This document shows, one piece after another, positions 45,044-54,878 of a DNA stretch of 64,000 bases. How positions within the stretch are numbered: the stretch's first letter is position 1; the number at the start of each line of letters is the position of its first letter. The stretch is from Fischerella sp. PCC 9431 (GTDB lineage: Bacteria; Cyanobacteriota; Cyanobacteriia; Cyanobacteriales; Nostocaceae): NCBI RefSeq assembly GCF_000447295.1, contig NZ_KE650771.1:3359964-3423963 (forward strand), written 5' to 3'. A program made the translations under genes and the position numbers. The notes beneath the pieces were generated by a model. That model saw nothing but the letters and a program-made list of their open reading frames with translations. It was not told the origin of the DNA and ran no database searches.

Positions 45044-46900
45044 TTACTTTTGAGGTTCAAGATACTTCTGCCAAAATTGCATAGAAGTTAAATTGTTGAA
45101 TGCTTTTTTCCACTCTGTATTAACACTTGACCATCTCAAACAACTCCTAATTACAGAGTTAAACCAAGTAAAGAAGATATTAAGACCGGCTTTTTGATCG
45201 AATTCGTACTGATAAGAGTTAGGATTTTCGTCTATCACATAAATAATTCTTTTTTTAGCTAACCCTTTACATATAGAATCACGTTCTTTTTCTTTAACCC
45301 CAAATCGAATGACTACACTCTCATCAGTAATGAGAAAATATGGAAGTAAATGACCATTAAGCGTTAACAAAGTCAGCATTTTTTGAATTGTTCCGACTTT
45401 AGTAACTTGATAAAAATCACTACTTGAAACTGAATTAGCTAGTATCGTTTGGTTTTTATAACTTCTACTAAGTTCATAAATATTAGAGTGCAGAATCTCT
45501 GGATAATTGCTGATAATGAAATTAGGCCCTTGCATATAATCTTCAAAAGCTTTAATTACCATTTGTGCAGAGTTGTAATCAAAAATGCATAAAGAATAAA
45601 GTATAGATTGTGTGAAAGCTTTAACTGTTTTCACATATTCTAAGGAACTATGAATTGAATTAGTTATTAAGTGATTGCGAATGTAATAGTATGAATCCCA
45701 AATTGGTCTTTTAGCATAAAAGGGTTCGTGCCACACAGCTATAGATGGAAAAGCTACTATTGCATTATCAAAATGTTCGTTGATTCTTAAACCAAATTCC
45801 ATGTCATCTATTTTGATAAACAAGGGAAGTGGTAATCCAATCTTTTCGACAATTTGTTTAGAGAAGGCAAAAAACCAAAATCCCCCATAGTCTATATTGT
45901 CTTCTAATAAAAGTGAGGTAAGTGTGGTAGGATTTCGTAAATCAAGATTGTGTTTTAGAGGATAACCTGTGAATTTATCTTGCTTAATGTTTCCGTGATC
46001 ATCGATGGATTTGTTATATATTGCTCCAGCTTCATATAAGATGTGTTTTTTATATAGATCGAGCATACTACCAGCTACGGCAAAGTCTTTATTTGCATAC
46101 TCATATAACGAAAAAAGCCTATAAATAGCTTCACTGTCTAACTCTATATCGTCATCCATGAACAAGAAGTGCGTATAGACGTTTTCCTGTAACGCTTCAA
46201 TCAATCCTTTAGTAAAACCGCCACTGCCACCGACATTGCGATTAGGAATTAGTTTAATTTTTGAATTCAAAAATTCATCTTTTGTAAGAGTATTACCATT
46301 ATCTACAATCAAAATCTTAAAATGATGATTTTGCAAAAATTGATCGTTTAAAATAGTGCTTACTGTTTTTCTAATATAAGATTCTTTTCTAAAAGTACAG
46401 GTAATAATTCCTAAATATACTTCTTGAATTTTAGGCTGTTCCGTAGCAAGAAATCCTTTTGTAAATAAGCCTTGATTACTCAAACAGTTTATTTCCAGGT
46501 AAGCTCTGCCTGAATCTTTACTTCGCCAAGTATTTGATAAGAATAATTTAATAGGTTCTGAGAGCAAACATTTTTCAAATCTTGAGGTGTAAATTAATTC
46601 TCTACTTTCTTTTTGATAATGTTCTCTGTAAAGAGATATTTGAAAATCACCTTCAAGGATTAATAAGTAATATAAAGATTTAAGTTCTGTATATTTAGCG
46701 TAAAAACTCTCATAAAATGAATTAAAATAAGTATTTAAAGACAAAACACTATTCTTGTTAAAGTAAACCTCTGTTTGTTCTTGAGATAAATTTAGAAATG
46801 CACCTTCAGTGCATATTAGATATAAACTAGAGGTTTCAGATGTACGAGGGAATCGAATTCTGCTAATTAAGTTCATTTTCTGGTTACAGTTAAATTTCAT
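45044..46900 (-). CDS. GlfT2-like galactofuranosyltransferase (GT2)
   Basis: 618 aa. The N-terminal ~170 residues are beta-rich, as in the jelly-roll domain of mycobacterial GlfT2. The GT-A core starts at GIITCTFRKESYIRKTV, with the metal-binding DDD in FLFMDDDIELD and GGSGGFTKGL before it. DNIDYGGFWFFAF, FIKIDDMEFGLR and a catalytic-site WHEPFYAK follow, all typical of the GlfT family. The C-terminal region is helical. UDP-Galf would be the donor, provided by glf 45 bases downstream. Single versus polymerising activity cannot be told. Specificity is inferred by motif and context. Confidence 0.8.
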   Translation of the reverse strand: MKFNCNQKMNLISRIRFPRTSETSSLYLICTEGAFLNLSQEQTEVYFNKNSVLSLNTYFNSFYESFYAKYTELKSLYYLLILEGDFQISLYREHYQKESRELIYTSRFEKCLLSEPIKLFLSNTWRSKDSGRAYLEINCLSNQGLFTKGFLATEQPKIQEVYLGIITCTFRKESYIRKTVSTILNDQFLQNHHFKILIVDNGNTLTKDEFLNSKIKLIPNRNVGGSGGFTKGLIEALQENVYTHFLFMDDDIELDSEAIYRLFSLYEYANKDFAVAGSMLDLYKKHILYEAGAIYNKSIDDHGNIKQDKFTGYPLKHNLDLRNPTTLTSLLLEDNIDYGGFWFFAFSKQIVEKIGLPLPLFIKIDDMEFGLRINEHFDNAIVAFPSIAVWHEPFYAKRPIWDSYYYIRNHLITNSIHSSLEYVKTVKAFTQSILYSLCIFDYNSAQMVIKAFEDYMQGPNFIISNYPEILHSNIYELSRSYKNQTILANSVSSSDFYQVTKVGTIQKMLTLLTLNGHLLPYFLITDESVVIRFGVKEKERDSICKGLAKKRIIYVIDENPNSYQYEFDQKAGLNIFFTWFNSVIRSCLRWSSVNTEWKKAFNNLTSMQFWQKYLEPQK

Positions 46901-47008
46901 GTGTGTGACTCTTACTTAGTTATTGAAGTTATTGAGCTTATATTTATTTTAAAAATTGATTTTTTTATTAAAAAATGTTTTTGAATTCACAAAATTTCCT
47001 TTTAATAA

Positions 47009-48130
47009 TTATCTGAGTAATAATTTAATTTCTTCTACAAATTTATCTATAGGGTCAGGTGGAATAATTTTTCTTACGCTCTCATATGCTTCTTTAGCAA
47101 TTTCGTGCCATAGGTCTCTTCTTCGCCAAGCTCTCTCCATTGCATCATCTAAACACTCAGCAATTGGCGCTTTTGCTACAAAACCATTGATATTATCCTT
47201 GATTAATTCTGTATTTCCTGCAACATCAGTAACAATGCAGAACCTACCACAAAGCATTGCTTCTACAATTGCTAATGGTAATCCTTCATATCTAGAAGGC
47301 AAAATTAGGGCATGACGATCAGACCAAATAGCTTCAACATTATCTACAAAACCACCGAACTTTATATTATCTAATGTCCATAAATCTTTTAATCTTTTTA
47401 AAGTCTTGATCTGATAACCATTTCCAAAAATAGTAACTTCAATTGGTCTACTTTTCCATTTTTCAGAGCGAAGAACATCGAAAAGTATGTCTTGACCTTT
47501 TGCATCTGGATCTAAACGGCCTACACACGCTAATTTCACTACGCCTTCATCTTTTGGCCATGATAGAAACACATCATAGGATACATTGTATGGATTTCTA
47601 ACAACTTTGGCATTATGAAATTCTATTGCTAACTGCTTTACTGTCAGTTCTAAATTTCTCTGAGATACAAAAAAGCATTTTTCAGCACTTAAATAAAGCT
47701 TTGCTATTTTTGCAACTATTTCATCAGATGGCCAAAATTTTTCTCCTGCCGCATGAATAATAACAGCATAAGGAATATTAATTCTCAAACATGCATCCAT
47801 CCACCCTGGATCTTCATAATTAACTCCTTGAGAAATTATGACTAAATCAGGAGCAACTTTATTTAACCATGTCGAGAATGATTGATTTTTAAAAAATTTA
47901 ATATATAATTTTTTTAATAAATTAGTGTTATGCTCGTAGCATCTATAAAAAACTTGGCAATTTAAATATTCAAGTTTTTGAATATTTTTTGGTTTTTTTT
48001 GCCAAAATTTAACGTTTGCACAAATAGTAAAACCCTGATTAGCCATATTAATGGCAGTTTGTGACCATAGTTCCTCGCTACCTGCCCAAACTGTTGTATC
48101 ATTAGTAGAAATAAAAGCAATTTTTTTCAT
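47009..48130 (-). CDS. Glycosyltransferase family 4
   Basis: 373 aa. AFISTNDTTVWAGSEELW at the N-terminus and the donor-site segment RYEGLPLAIVEAMLCGRF (E-x7-E) are the hallmarks; VACVGRLDPDAKGQDILFDVL precedes it. GT-B retaining enzyme in the polysaccharide run, with AT-rich coding. Acceptor and sugar unknown. Confidence 0.88.
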   Translation of the reverse strand: MKKIAFISTNDTTVWAGSEELWSQTAINMANQGFTICANVKFWQKKPKNIQKLEYLNCQVFYRCYEHNTNLLKKLYIKFFKNQSFSTWLNKVAPDLVIISQGVNYEDPGWMDACLRINIPYAVIIHAAGEKFWPSDEIVAKIAKLYLSAEKCFFVSQRNLELTVKQLAIEFHNAKVVRNPYNVSYDVFLSWPKDEGVVKLACVGRLDPDAKGQDILFDVLRSEKWKSRPIEVTIFGNGYQIKTLKRLKDLWTLDNIKFGGFVDNVEAIWSDRHALILPSRYEGLPLAIVEAMLCGRFCIVTDVAGNTELIKDNINGFVAKAPIAECLDDAMERAWRRRDLWHEIAKEAYESVRKIIPPDPIDKFVEEIKLLLR

Positions 48131-48261
48131 AAATTAAATATTTTATGTTTCTGATAAATATTGTTTAAAGAGATAAACTATTAAGAAAATTGTAAATGGT
48201 TAAAAAAATTGAACTATCTTTTTGAATTGACAATTGAACCACAAATTCTACTTTAGTGGTT

Positions 48262-49233
48262 TTATTCAATTACCCTCAAATTATTTTTTAATAACAGTTT
48301 TAGTCTTTTTCGGATATTCCTAATACCCCAAGTCCACAATGTAAGATTGATAAATTTTTTTATAGATATTAATCTATGGCTTAACGCATCCAATATAATT
48401 TTTTCAGCGTATAATTTTTTCCCACTAGTCAATAATAAAGGAAGTACCTGTTTGAACATAAAACCTGTAGTTGCTCTAGGAGAGATAGAGGATTGATACT
48501 CACGAATCCAGCTTTCTGATATTCGGTAATCAGATATTTGAGATACTCGATCTTTACGTGAATCAGCATTCCAAATTACTAGAGGTTTTTTGATAAAGGT
48601 AAAAATTGCTCCATTAGCTTCAAGCTTGAAGCAAAAATCCCAGTCTTGGTGCTTTTTAAGGCTTGGAGTAAAACGAGTCGCAAAACCAAGCGATCGATGC
48701 ATCATCATAGTGCTTGTCTGAATTTCCCCATCACTGCAAAACAAATATTCTGCGATCGCTTCCGCTTCACCTTTACCCTTTTCTGGAACTACCCGTAAGC
48801 TTTTGCTGTTGGTTGCAAGTTGAGTATAGTTAGTTATTCTTGTAAAACTAATCAGTCTTTGAGTATAAGAAACTACTTTTTGAGGATGAAGATGTCTCTG
48901 AATTAAAGCCAGTTGTAATTCTATCTTTTCAGGCAGCCAGAGGTCATCTGAATCTAGAAATGCAATATATTCTCCTCTAGCAACTTCAATACCAGTATTG
49001 CGAGCAGCCGAGCCTCCACGATTGCTTGGGTGGCAAATATAACAAATTCTGGGATCACCAATCGCTTTTACAACTTCTTCGGTGTTATCTACAGAGCCAT
49101 CATCAATAACAATAATTTCTAAATTTTTATAGGATTGCTTAATCGCACTATCTAAAGTGTAGCTGATTAAATCTGCGCGATTGTAAGTTGGTATGATCAC
49201 ACTAACAAGTGGTTCTTCAAGTAATTGATTCAC
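48262..49233 (-). CDS. Glycosyltransferase family 2
   Basis: 323 aa. Inverting GT-A enzyme: PLVSVIIPTYNRADLISYTL at the start, EIIVIDDGSVDNTE, and the metal-binding DxD in YIAFLDSDDLW. The C-terminal ~100 residues are variable. No transmembrane segments, so it is a monofunctional cytoplasmic transferase building the repeat unit. It lies 117 bases downstream of the Wzt gene. Confidence 0.88.
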   Translation of the reverse strand: MNQLLEEPLVSVIIPTYNRADLISYTLDSAIKQSYKNLEIIVIDDGSVDNTEEVVKAIGDPRICYICHPSNRGGSAARNTGIEVARGEYIAFLDSDDLWLPEKIELQLALIQRHLHPQKVVSYTQRLISFTRITNYTQLATNSKSLRVVPEKGKGEAEAIAEYLFCSDGEIQTSTMMMHRSLGFATRFTPSLKKHQDWDFCFKLEANGAIFTFIKKPLVIWNADSRKDRVSQISDYRISESWIREYQSSISPRATTGFMFKQVLPLLLTSGKKLYAEKIILDALSHRLISIKKFINLTLWTWGIRNIRKRLKLLLKNNLRVIE

Positions 49234-49350
49234 TCGAACTATCCTCTTTTATAAGTTGTACAATGTCATTTATGATGCTAATCCTCTCTAAACCCGCGAC
49301 TCAAAAGCATTGATAACTTATGATTTAGCATTTACTAGTGGGTATTTAGT

Positions 49351-50655
49351 CTATATAACTGATTGTGCTTGTTGACTACTTACAAGCTTCCAAGAGCGTG
49401 GTTGATAAAGCCTAGATTTAATCATTTTGCCATTGGAACGAACTGAAAAAGTAAAAGATTCAATGATGTCAAAGGTATACAAATAACCTTGTTTTATAAA
49501 AACATACATTATGTAGTTACCAGTCCCTAAAATTAAATGAGGCATATGAATTTGTATTTCATTTTCACCTGGAAATATCTCAAAGAACTGTTGGTCATTC
49601 ACTCCTCCAAAATATAAAAGATCTCTTTCTCCCCCTACCTCACTGATGGATATGCGAAGGTTAACCTGATCAATTTTTTTATGTGCTTTGCATCCTATAC
49701 AAAGTTGAACAGGTTCACCACTAACTAATGATTCAAGAATCTGATCCTCAGTATTTCTGAAATACAGATAAATGATATCCAAACCAGGGCTTTCAACTTC
49801 TGATCTGGCTGGTCTAAACATTGTGCCTAAAGCCTTTTTCGTTCCATCCATGAACAAGTCTTCTTCATATTTATTCATGACTGTTTCTGCTTGACCAGCT
49901 GTAATTACTTCGCCTCTTTGCAAATAAATTGCAGATGGACATGCAGATAAAATTGCTTGAGGATTATGAGAAACTAAGACAAAAGCAGTACCATTTTCAC
50001 GCAGTTTGTGCAGGCAACGCTCACACTTAGCCTTAAACTTAGCATCTCCTACAGCTAATACTTCATCAATCAAAAGAATGTCTGGTTCAGTATGAATTGC
50101 ACTGGCAAATCCTAACCTTGCAACCATTCCAGAACTATAACTCTGTACAGGTGCATCAATTGCATCCCCAATTTCTGCAAACTCTACAACTTCATCAAAT
50201 CGCTCATTAATTTCCTTCTTTGACAAACCCAAAATTGACATATTGGCATAAATATTTTCTCGCCCTGTCAAAATAGGATTGAAGCCAGCACCTAAAGCAA
50301 TCAATGGTGCTACACGACCATTAACTTCTACAAAACCAGTATCAGGTTTAATCAACCCTGCAATCATCCGTAATAGGGTAGATTTTCCACTGCCATTTTT
50401 ACCAACTAAACCAAGTGCTTCTCCTCGACGCAATTGGAATTTAACATCCTTCAAAGCCCAAAATTCTTTTGATCGAAGAATATCGTTTTTCTCTCGCAAA
50501 CCAAATACTTCAGAAGCGATATCCTGAATACCATAGAGTAGCGATCGCTTTAAATCTCGACAAAACTTTTTAGAAACACCGTTAACTGAAAGTACAATAT
50601 CATGATCATTCTTGTATGGCTTTGCTAAAGTTTTTTGCTCGTTGTTCTGAATCAT
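49351..50655 (-). CDS. ABC transporter ATPase for polysaccharide export (Wzt-like)
   Basis: 434 aa. Walker A is GLVGKNGSGKSTLLRMIAG, the signature is YSSGMVARLGFA, and Walker B is DILLIDEVLAVGD. The ATPase domain occupies residues ~20-270. A C-terminal ~165-residue domain follows (LDIIYLYFRNTEDQILESL, GENEIQIHMPHLILGTG), matching the Wzt carbohydrate-binding domain that recognises the modified end of the finished chain. It pairs with the permease encoded 2 bases upstream. Together they export completed polymer across the cytoplasmic membrane. Confidence 0.93.
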   Translation of the reverse strand: MIQNNEQKTLAKPYKNDHDIVLSVNGVSKKFCRDLKRSLLYGIQDIASEVFGLREKNDILRSKEFWALKDVKFQLRRGEALGLVGKNGSGKSTLLRMIAGLIKPDTGFVEVNGRVAPLIALGAGFNPILTGRENIYANMSILGLSKKEINERFDEVVEFAEIGDAIDAPVQSYSSGMVARLGFASAIHTEPDILLIDEVLAVGDAKFKAKCERCLHKLRENGTAFVLVSHNPQAILSACPSAIYLQRGEVITAGQAETVMNKYEEDLFMDGTKKALGTMFRPARSEVESPGLDIIYLYFRNTEDQILESLVSGEPVQLCIGCKAHKKIDQVNLRISISEVGGERDLLYFGGVNDQQFFEIFPGENEIQIHMPHLILGTGNYIMYVFIKQGYLYTFDIIESFTFSVRSNGKMIKSRLYQPRSWKLVSSQQAQSVI

Positions 50656-50657
50656 GA

Positions 50658-51569
50658 TTAAGAACTCATTCTCTCAACTACATAAGGCATTGCTAGACGA
50701 TAGATAATCCAAGCTAGAAGTAATCCCACAATTGCAATGAGACTGGCTATCCAAAATCCTTGGGGGTCAGAGATTACACCTGTTGTTGCCAATTCTCGTG
50801 TTGTTACTAACAAAGGTGTAACGGGATTGAAATTGACAATGGTGCCAAATATGCCATGATTGGGAACTGGATAAACTACTGGTGTTAGAAATAGCCAAAA
50901 TCCAGTTATTAACGTTAACCCCATAGAAAAATCTTGATAGAGAGCGCTGAGTGGAGCTAACAGCAAACCAAAAAAAGTTCCTAGCAATACTAAATGAATT
51001 AATGCGACTGGCGCTAAAAATACGCTCCAAGTTATAGGAATTTTAAACCAAATAAACAAGCCCACAATCAGAATTAGTTTGATGCCAAAATTGAAAAAAA
51101 CTTCACCTAATTTGGCAAGAATTAGCGCTTCTCTAGGGAAATTAATTCTAGAGAGCATCATTTTGGCAGCGATTACTGCTTGAGGTGGGCCATTCAGTGC
51201 TTCGACAAAAGTTTGCCACAATGTCATACTGAACATGACGTAAGCAGGATAGGGTAAGTCGGTAGCACCAAGATTGACAACTCCACCTCCTTGGGCAAGG
51301 GTAAAGCCAACTGCCATGAGAATCGGAGGTATAATTGCCCAAAAAATACCTAAAAATGACTGACGGTATTTAGCGCTGATATCTCGAATCATCAGTTGCC
51401 AAGCCAACTCTCGTGAGCTTAACAAGTCCCGTCCCATTTCTTTGAATAATTGAAGCGGACGCCTCATTTGACTCTCAGGTCGATGCACTACCCTATAAAC
51501 TTTGGGGGCTAGATTTTGAGTCTGTTTAGATAATTGATTTTGTTTTAAATAACGCTGACTTTTGTGCAT
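50658..51569 (-). CDS. ABC-2 type polysaccharide export permease (Wzm-like)
   Basis: 303 aa with six hydrophobic segments after a basic cytoplasmic N-terminus; SRELAWQLMIRDISAKYRQS followed by FLGIFWAIIPPILMAV is the typical start of ABC-2 permeases. Also SMTLWQTFVEAL and FNPVTPLLVTTREL. It is followed 2 bases later by its ATPase gene. It forms the membrane channel for the polymer. Confidence 0.92.
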   Translation of the reverse strand: MHKSQRYLKQNQLSKQTQNLAPKVYRVVHRPESQMRRPLQLFKEMGRDLLSSRELAWQLMIRDISAKYRQSFLGIFWAIIPPILMAVGFTLAQGGGVVNLGATDLPYPAYVMFSMTLWQTFVEALNGPPQAVIAAKMMLSRINFPREALILAKLGEVFFNFGIKLILIVGLFIWFKIPITWSVFLAPVALIHLVLLGTFFGLLLAPLSALYQDFSMGLTLITGFWLFLTPVVYPVPNHGIFGTIVNFNPVTPLLVTTRELATTGVISDPQGFWIASLIAIVGLLLAWIIYRLAMPYVVERMSS

Positions 51570-51656
51570 TATTATTAACTATTTATTGGGGTGAATAAAA
51601 AGCATAAAATGGCAAAGTTAATTGAATTCATTTCCTAATAATGCATGAAATAGCTA

Positions 51657-52613
51657 TTAGATTGACACACCAAACATGTGTCGGTGCAAGATACGAGTCA
51701 AGGATCGTACTCCATCGTAGCCATTAGCACCAAACCAACGTATCATTGCGATCGCTATACTCAAACGTAGATATTTCTCGCTGTAACGTACTTGAGGATA
51801 GTGTAAAAGAGCTTGCTGACGGAAATAAATCGCTTTTTCCCAATCCCCATCGTCTACAGAAAACCATGCTAAACCAAAGAATATACTTGCATAACACCGA
51901 TTTCTCACATACAACTGCTCTAAGGGAACTGATGCAAATGTTTTCTCAATTACTGCGCGAATATCCTTAATCATCCCTTGACGGTTTCTAGAGAAACTGT
52001 TAGGAAGTTGGCGATAGCGAAGTAGAGGTTCCTTGACAACTGCAATGGGATAACGAAGAGCAATACGAACCCACATGTCTAAATCTGGTGCATAAGCTAA
52101 ATCCCGATCAAATAGTCCAACAGTATCAAAGCAAATACGTCGAACCATTGCTGAACTTCCACTCGCAATTGGGTCATTTACAAGAAGTTTATCCCATATA
52201 TTACCTTCTAAATGGGAAGCAAAAATTCTGCCCGTAGGATTGTTTTCTTTATCAACTAAAAGTGTCCAAGTATATACCAAACCTACTTCCGGTTTTTCAT
52301 CTAAACAACGTACCTGTTTTTCAAGTTTTGTTGGCTCCCACAAATCGTCTGCATCCAAAAATGCGATATATTCTCCTTGAGCATGAGCAATACCAGTATT
52401 GCGTGCTGCGGAGACACGTTGGTTTGCTTGCGAAATTAATCTGACTCGCGAATCTGCAATGTCAGAAGCCCATTCCACAATATTATCTGAACTGCCATCA
52501 TTAACAATCAATACTTCAAAATCGGTGAAAGTTTGCTGCAAAACACTTTCTAAAGTTTCTGGTAGAAAAAGCATAGCATTATATGCAGGAATGACAACAG
52601 ATACCTTAGACAT
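51657..52613 (-). CDS. Glycosyltransferase family 2 (copy 1 of a paralogous pair)
   Basis: 318 aa. MSKVSVVIPAYNAMLFLPET and EYIAFLDADDLWEPTKLEKQ give the GT-A fold and DxD. It is closely similar throughout to the gene at 53903 (shared MSKVSVxIPAYNAM, QTFTDFEVLI, DADDLWE.SKLEKQV, RILxR-type ends), so the two arose by duplication around the intervening GT4 gene. Sugar unknown. Confidence 0.9.
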   Translation of the reverse strand: MSKVSVVIPAYNAMLFLPETLESVLQQTFTDFEVLIVNDGSSDNIVEWASDIADSRVRLISQANQRVSAARNTGIAHAQGEYIAFLDADDLWEPTKLEKQVRCLDEKPEVGLVYTWTLLVDKENNPTGRIFASHLEGNIWDKLLVNDPIASGSSAMVRRICFDTVGLFDRDLAYAPDLDMWVRIALRYPIAVVKEPLLRYRQLPNSFSRNRQGMIKDIRAVIEKTFASVPLEQLYVRNRCYASIFFGLAWFSVDDGDWEKAIYFRQQALLHYPQVRYSEKYLRLSIAIAMIRWFGANGYDGVRSLTRILHRHMFGVSI

Positions 52614-52686
52614 ATTTCAACTCCTTTTTGTTAATTTACACCCTCTTAATTCATATAAAATCACGCAATTATGTAGATAAGAATAT

Positions 52687-53874
52687 CTATCTGAGAATTT
52701 TTTGATATTCTTCAATAGCTCTTTTTGAATATTGCTCCCAACTTAAATCTTTTTCTTGAAAACTCTGTGCTGCTTGCCGCTTTTGCTCCAGTACGTTTGA
52801 ATTAGATGCAAGTAATTTTAATAGTGAAGCGATCGCATGATGATTTCCTGGAGGTACTATATAACCAGCAGGATACTCTTGTATATTGTTTTCTAATTTA
52901 ATCGGCTGTGCATCTTGCATTCTCAAAACATCTTCACCACCAGTATTTGTTGTACAAATCAGAGGTAAGCCACAAGCTAAAGCTTGAGTTACTACATACC
53001 CAAAACCATCTTCAATACTGGGCATAGCAAAAATACTGCTATTACGGTAGTAGTCTGCTAACTTTGGTTCAGGAATGTGTCCAAGACATTTGACTCGCTC
53101 ATCTGCTCCAACTAATAATTGAGGCGTTTCCGGTGTGGCTCCCCCAATTAATAAAAGCTCACTGTTGGGAATATTAGCTTGCATAAAAGCTTTGACTAAA
53201 TAATGAATTCCCTTACGTACACTCAGGGAACCCGCATAAACCACTCGAAAAATATTATCTTGCTTTTTCCCAGGAGAAAAAGTTCCTAGATTTGTGCCAA
53301 ATGAATTGTGAATCAAGCTTTCTTTAGGAAATGCTTGTTCAAGAAAGCTGCGTTTAGCAAAGAAGCTAGGCACTGCTACTCGGTCAGCTAAGTTATATTC
53401 CCGCAACTCTTGGTTGACAATTTCTGGATGAATTTCTGTGCAAACTAATCCTAGTTTTTGATATTCCGCTTGCAATAATTTTAATTGCACTTTGATATGT
53501 GAGGAACTACGTTCTAGAATAAAAGGTATGCCGTTTTGTTTAGCCCAATATAGTGCAGGTTCAGAAAAACTTGACCATCCATGAATTAGCGTACTACCTT
53601 CTAAATAACCAACAGCAGCATGACCAAAAAGGCGATACAAAAAAGGCTGTGACTTCCTAATTAATGATTCTCCACCTATTTTTTGCATAGCTTTATTTAA
53701 TAGCAATGTCAAAGGCAAACTCACAACTTTATGATCAGGTACACCCCAATAACGAGTTTTGAATTTAGGATAATTCGTGATTAGTCGATGCAAAACACCG
53801 ACTTTGTGAAGTTCCCTCGCCAGTTCAATTGCGTGCCATCTGCCACCGACAATAATGCTTACTTTCATGTTCAT
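52687..53874 (-). CDS. Glycosyltransferase family 4
   Basis: 395 aa (a second ATG two codons in, at 53868, is equally good). N-terminal VSIIVGGRWHAIELARELHK, donor domain RVVYAGSLSVRKGIHYLVKA and SIEDGFGYVVTQALACGLP with the E-x7-E-like segment (here E/Q). GT-B transferase between two GT2 paralogues, overlapping neither. Confidence 0.88.
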   Translation of the reverse strand: MNMKVSIIVGGRWHAIELARELHKVGVLHRLITNYPKFKTRYWGVPDHKVVSLPLTLLLNKAMQKIGGESLIRKSQPFLYRLFGHAAVGYLEGSTLIHGWSSFSEPALYWAKQNGIPFILERSSSHIKVQLKLLQAEYQKLGLVCTEIHPEIVNQELREYNLADRVAVPSFFAKRSFLEQAFPKESLIHNSFGTNLGTFSPGKKQDNIFRVVYAGSLSVRKGIHYLVKAFMQANIPNSELLLIGGATPETPQLLVGADERVKCLGHIPEPKLADYYRNSSIFAMPSIEDGFGYVVTQALACGLPLICTTNTGGEDVLRMQDAQPIKLENNIQEYPAGYIVPPGNHHAIASLLKLLASNSNVLEQKRQAAQSFQEKDLSWEQYSKRAIEEYQKILR

Positions 53875-53902
53875 ATTAATAGTGCTTTGATGAAATGAAA
53901 TA

Positions 53903-54874
53903 CTATTGAGTAACAGCTAATCTGCCTAATGCACGCCGACGTAGAGCGTAAATTATCTCCATCACTTGGTTGTAGTTATCAGAACCTAAATAACGCATTA
54001 GTGTGATCGCCAAACTCAAACGAAGATATTCTAAGGAGTAGCGTTTCTGAGGATAGTAAATCATAGCTTGCTGTCTAAATAGAACTGCTTGCTTATAGTC
54101 TCTATCAGTACTTTGCAGACATTTCCAAGCTAGACACAGGTTCGCTTGATAATAGCTGCGATTCTTCAAGTACAGTCGCTCTGAAGGTGCGGAGTAGAAT
54201 ACTTTCTCAATAAATAAAGGAAAGCATTGCGCCATCAATTGCCAGTTTTTAGACAAGCTAGTAGAAAGTTGACGATAGTAAGTCAAAGGTTCTTGAAGCA
54301 CTGCAAAGGGGTAACAAGAAGCAATGCGAACCCACATCTCCCAATCTTCAACCGCCAGTAAATTGCAATCAAATAAGCCGACAGTTTCAAAACAATCGCG
54401 ACGAATCATAGGTGAGCTACCACACTCAATTATGTTGTGTTCAATGAGCTGATTCCATACATCACCTTCAGCTTTGTTAGCAAATACTCTTCCCGTAGGT
54501 TTTCCAGTTGGATCGATTAAAGCTGTCCAGGTATATACCAATCCTGCTGCTGGATAATTCTCTAGACAAAGTACCTGTTTTTCTAACTTGCTTGCTTCCC
54601 ATAAGTCGTCAGCATCCAAAAACGCCAAATACTCTCCTTGAGCATGAGCAATACCACTATTGCGTGCCGCAGATGCTCCTTGATTCTCCTGAGAAATTAG
54701 CCTGACTCGCAAATCTTGGACTTGAGAAGCCCATTGTTGGATGCTATCCGAACTACCATCATCAATAATCAATACTTCAAAATCAGTGAAACTCTGTCTA
54801 AGAACACTCCCTACTGTTTCCGGGAGATAAGTCATCGCATTATAGGCCGGGATAATCACAGAAACTTTAGACAT
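53903..54874 (-). CDS. Glycosyltransferase family 2 (copy 2 of a paralogous pair)
   Basis: 323 aa from the ATG at 54874, which aligns with the start of its paralogue at 52613; the only upstream in-frame start is a TTG at 54889 inside the previous gene. MSKVSVIIPAYNAMTYLPET and YLAFLDADDLWEASKLEKQ are the GT-A and DxD motifs. It starts 4 bases after the stop of the methyltransferase gene, so they are coupled. Confidence 0.9.
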   Translation of the reverse strand: MSKVSVIIPAYNAMTYLPETVGSVLRQSFTDFEVLIIDDGSSDSIQQWASQVQDLRVRLISQENQGASAARNSGIAHAQGEYLAFLDADDLWEASKLEKQVLCLENYPAAGLVYTWTALIDPTGKPTGRVFANKAEGDVWNQLIEHNIIECGSSPMIRRDCFETVGLFDCNLLAVEDWEMWVRIASCYPFAVLQEPLTYYRQLSTSLSKNWQLMAQCFPLFIEKVFYSAPSERLYLKNRSYYQANLCLAWKCLQSTDRDYKQAVLFRQQAMIYYPQKRYSLEYLRLSLAITLMRYLGSDNYNQVMEIIYALRRRALGRLAVTQ

Positions 54875-54878
54875 ATCT

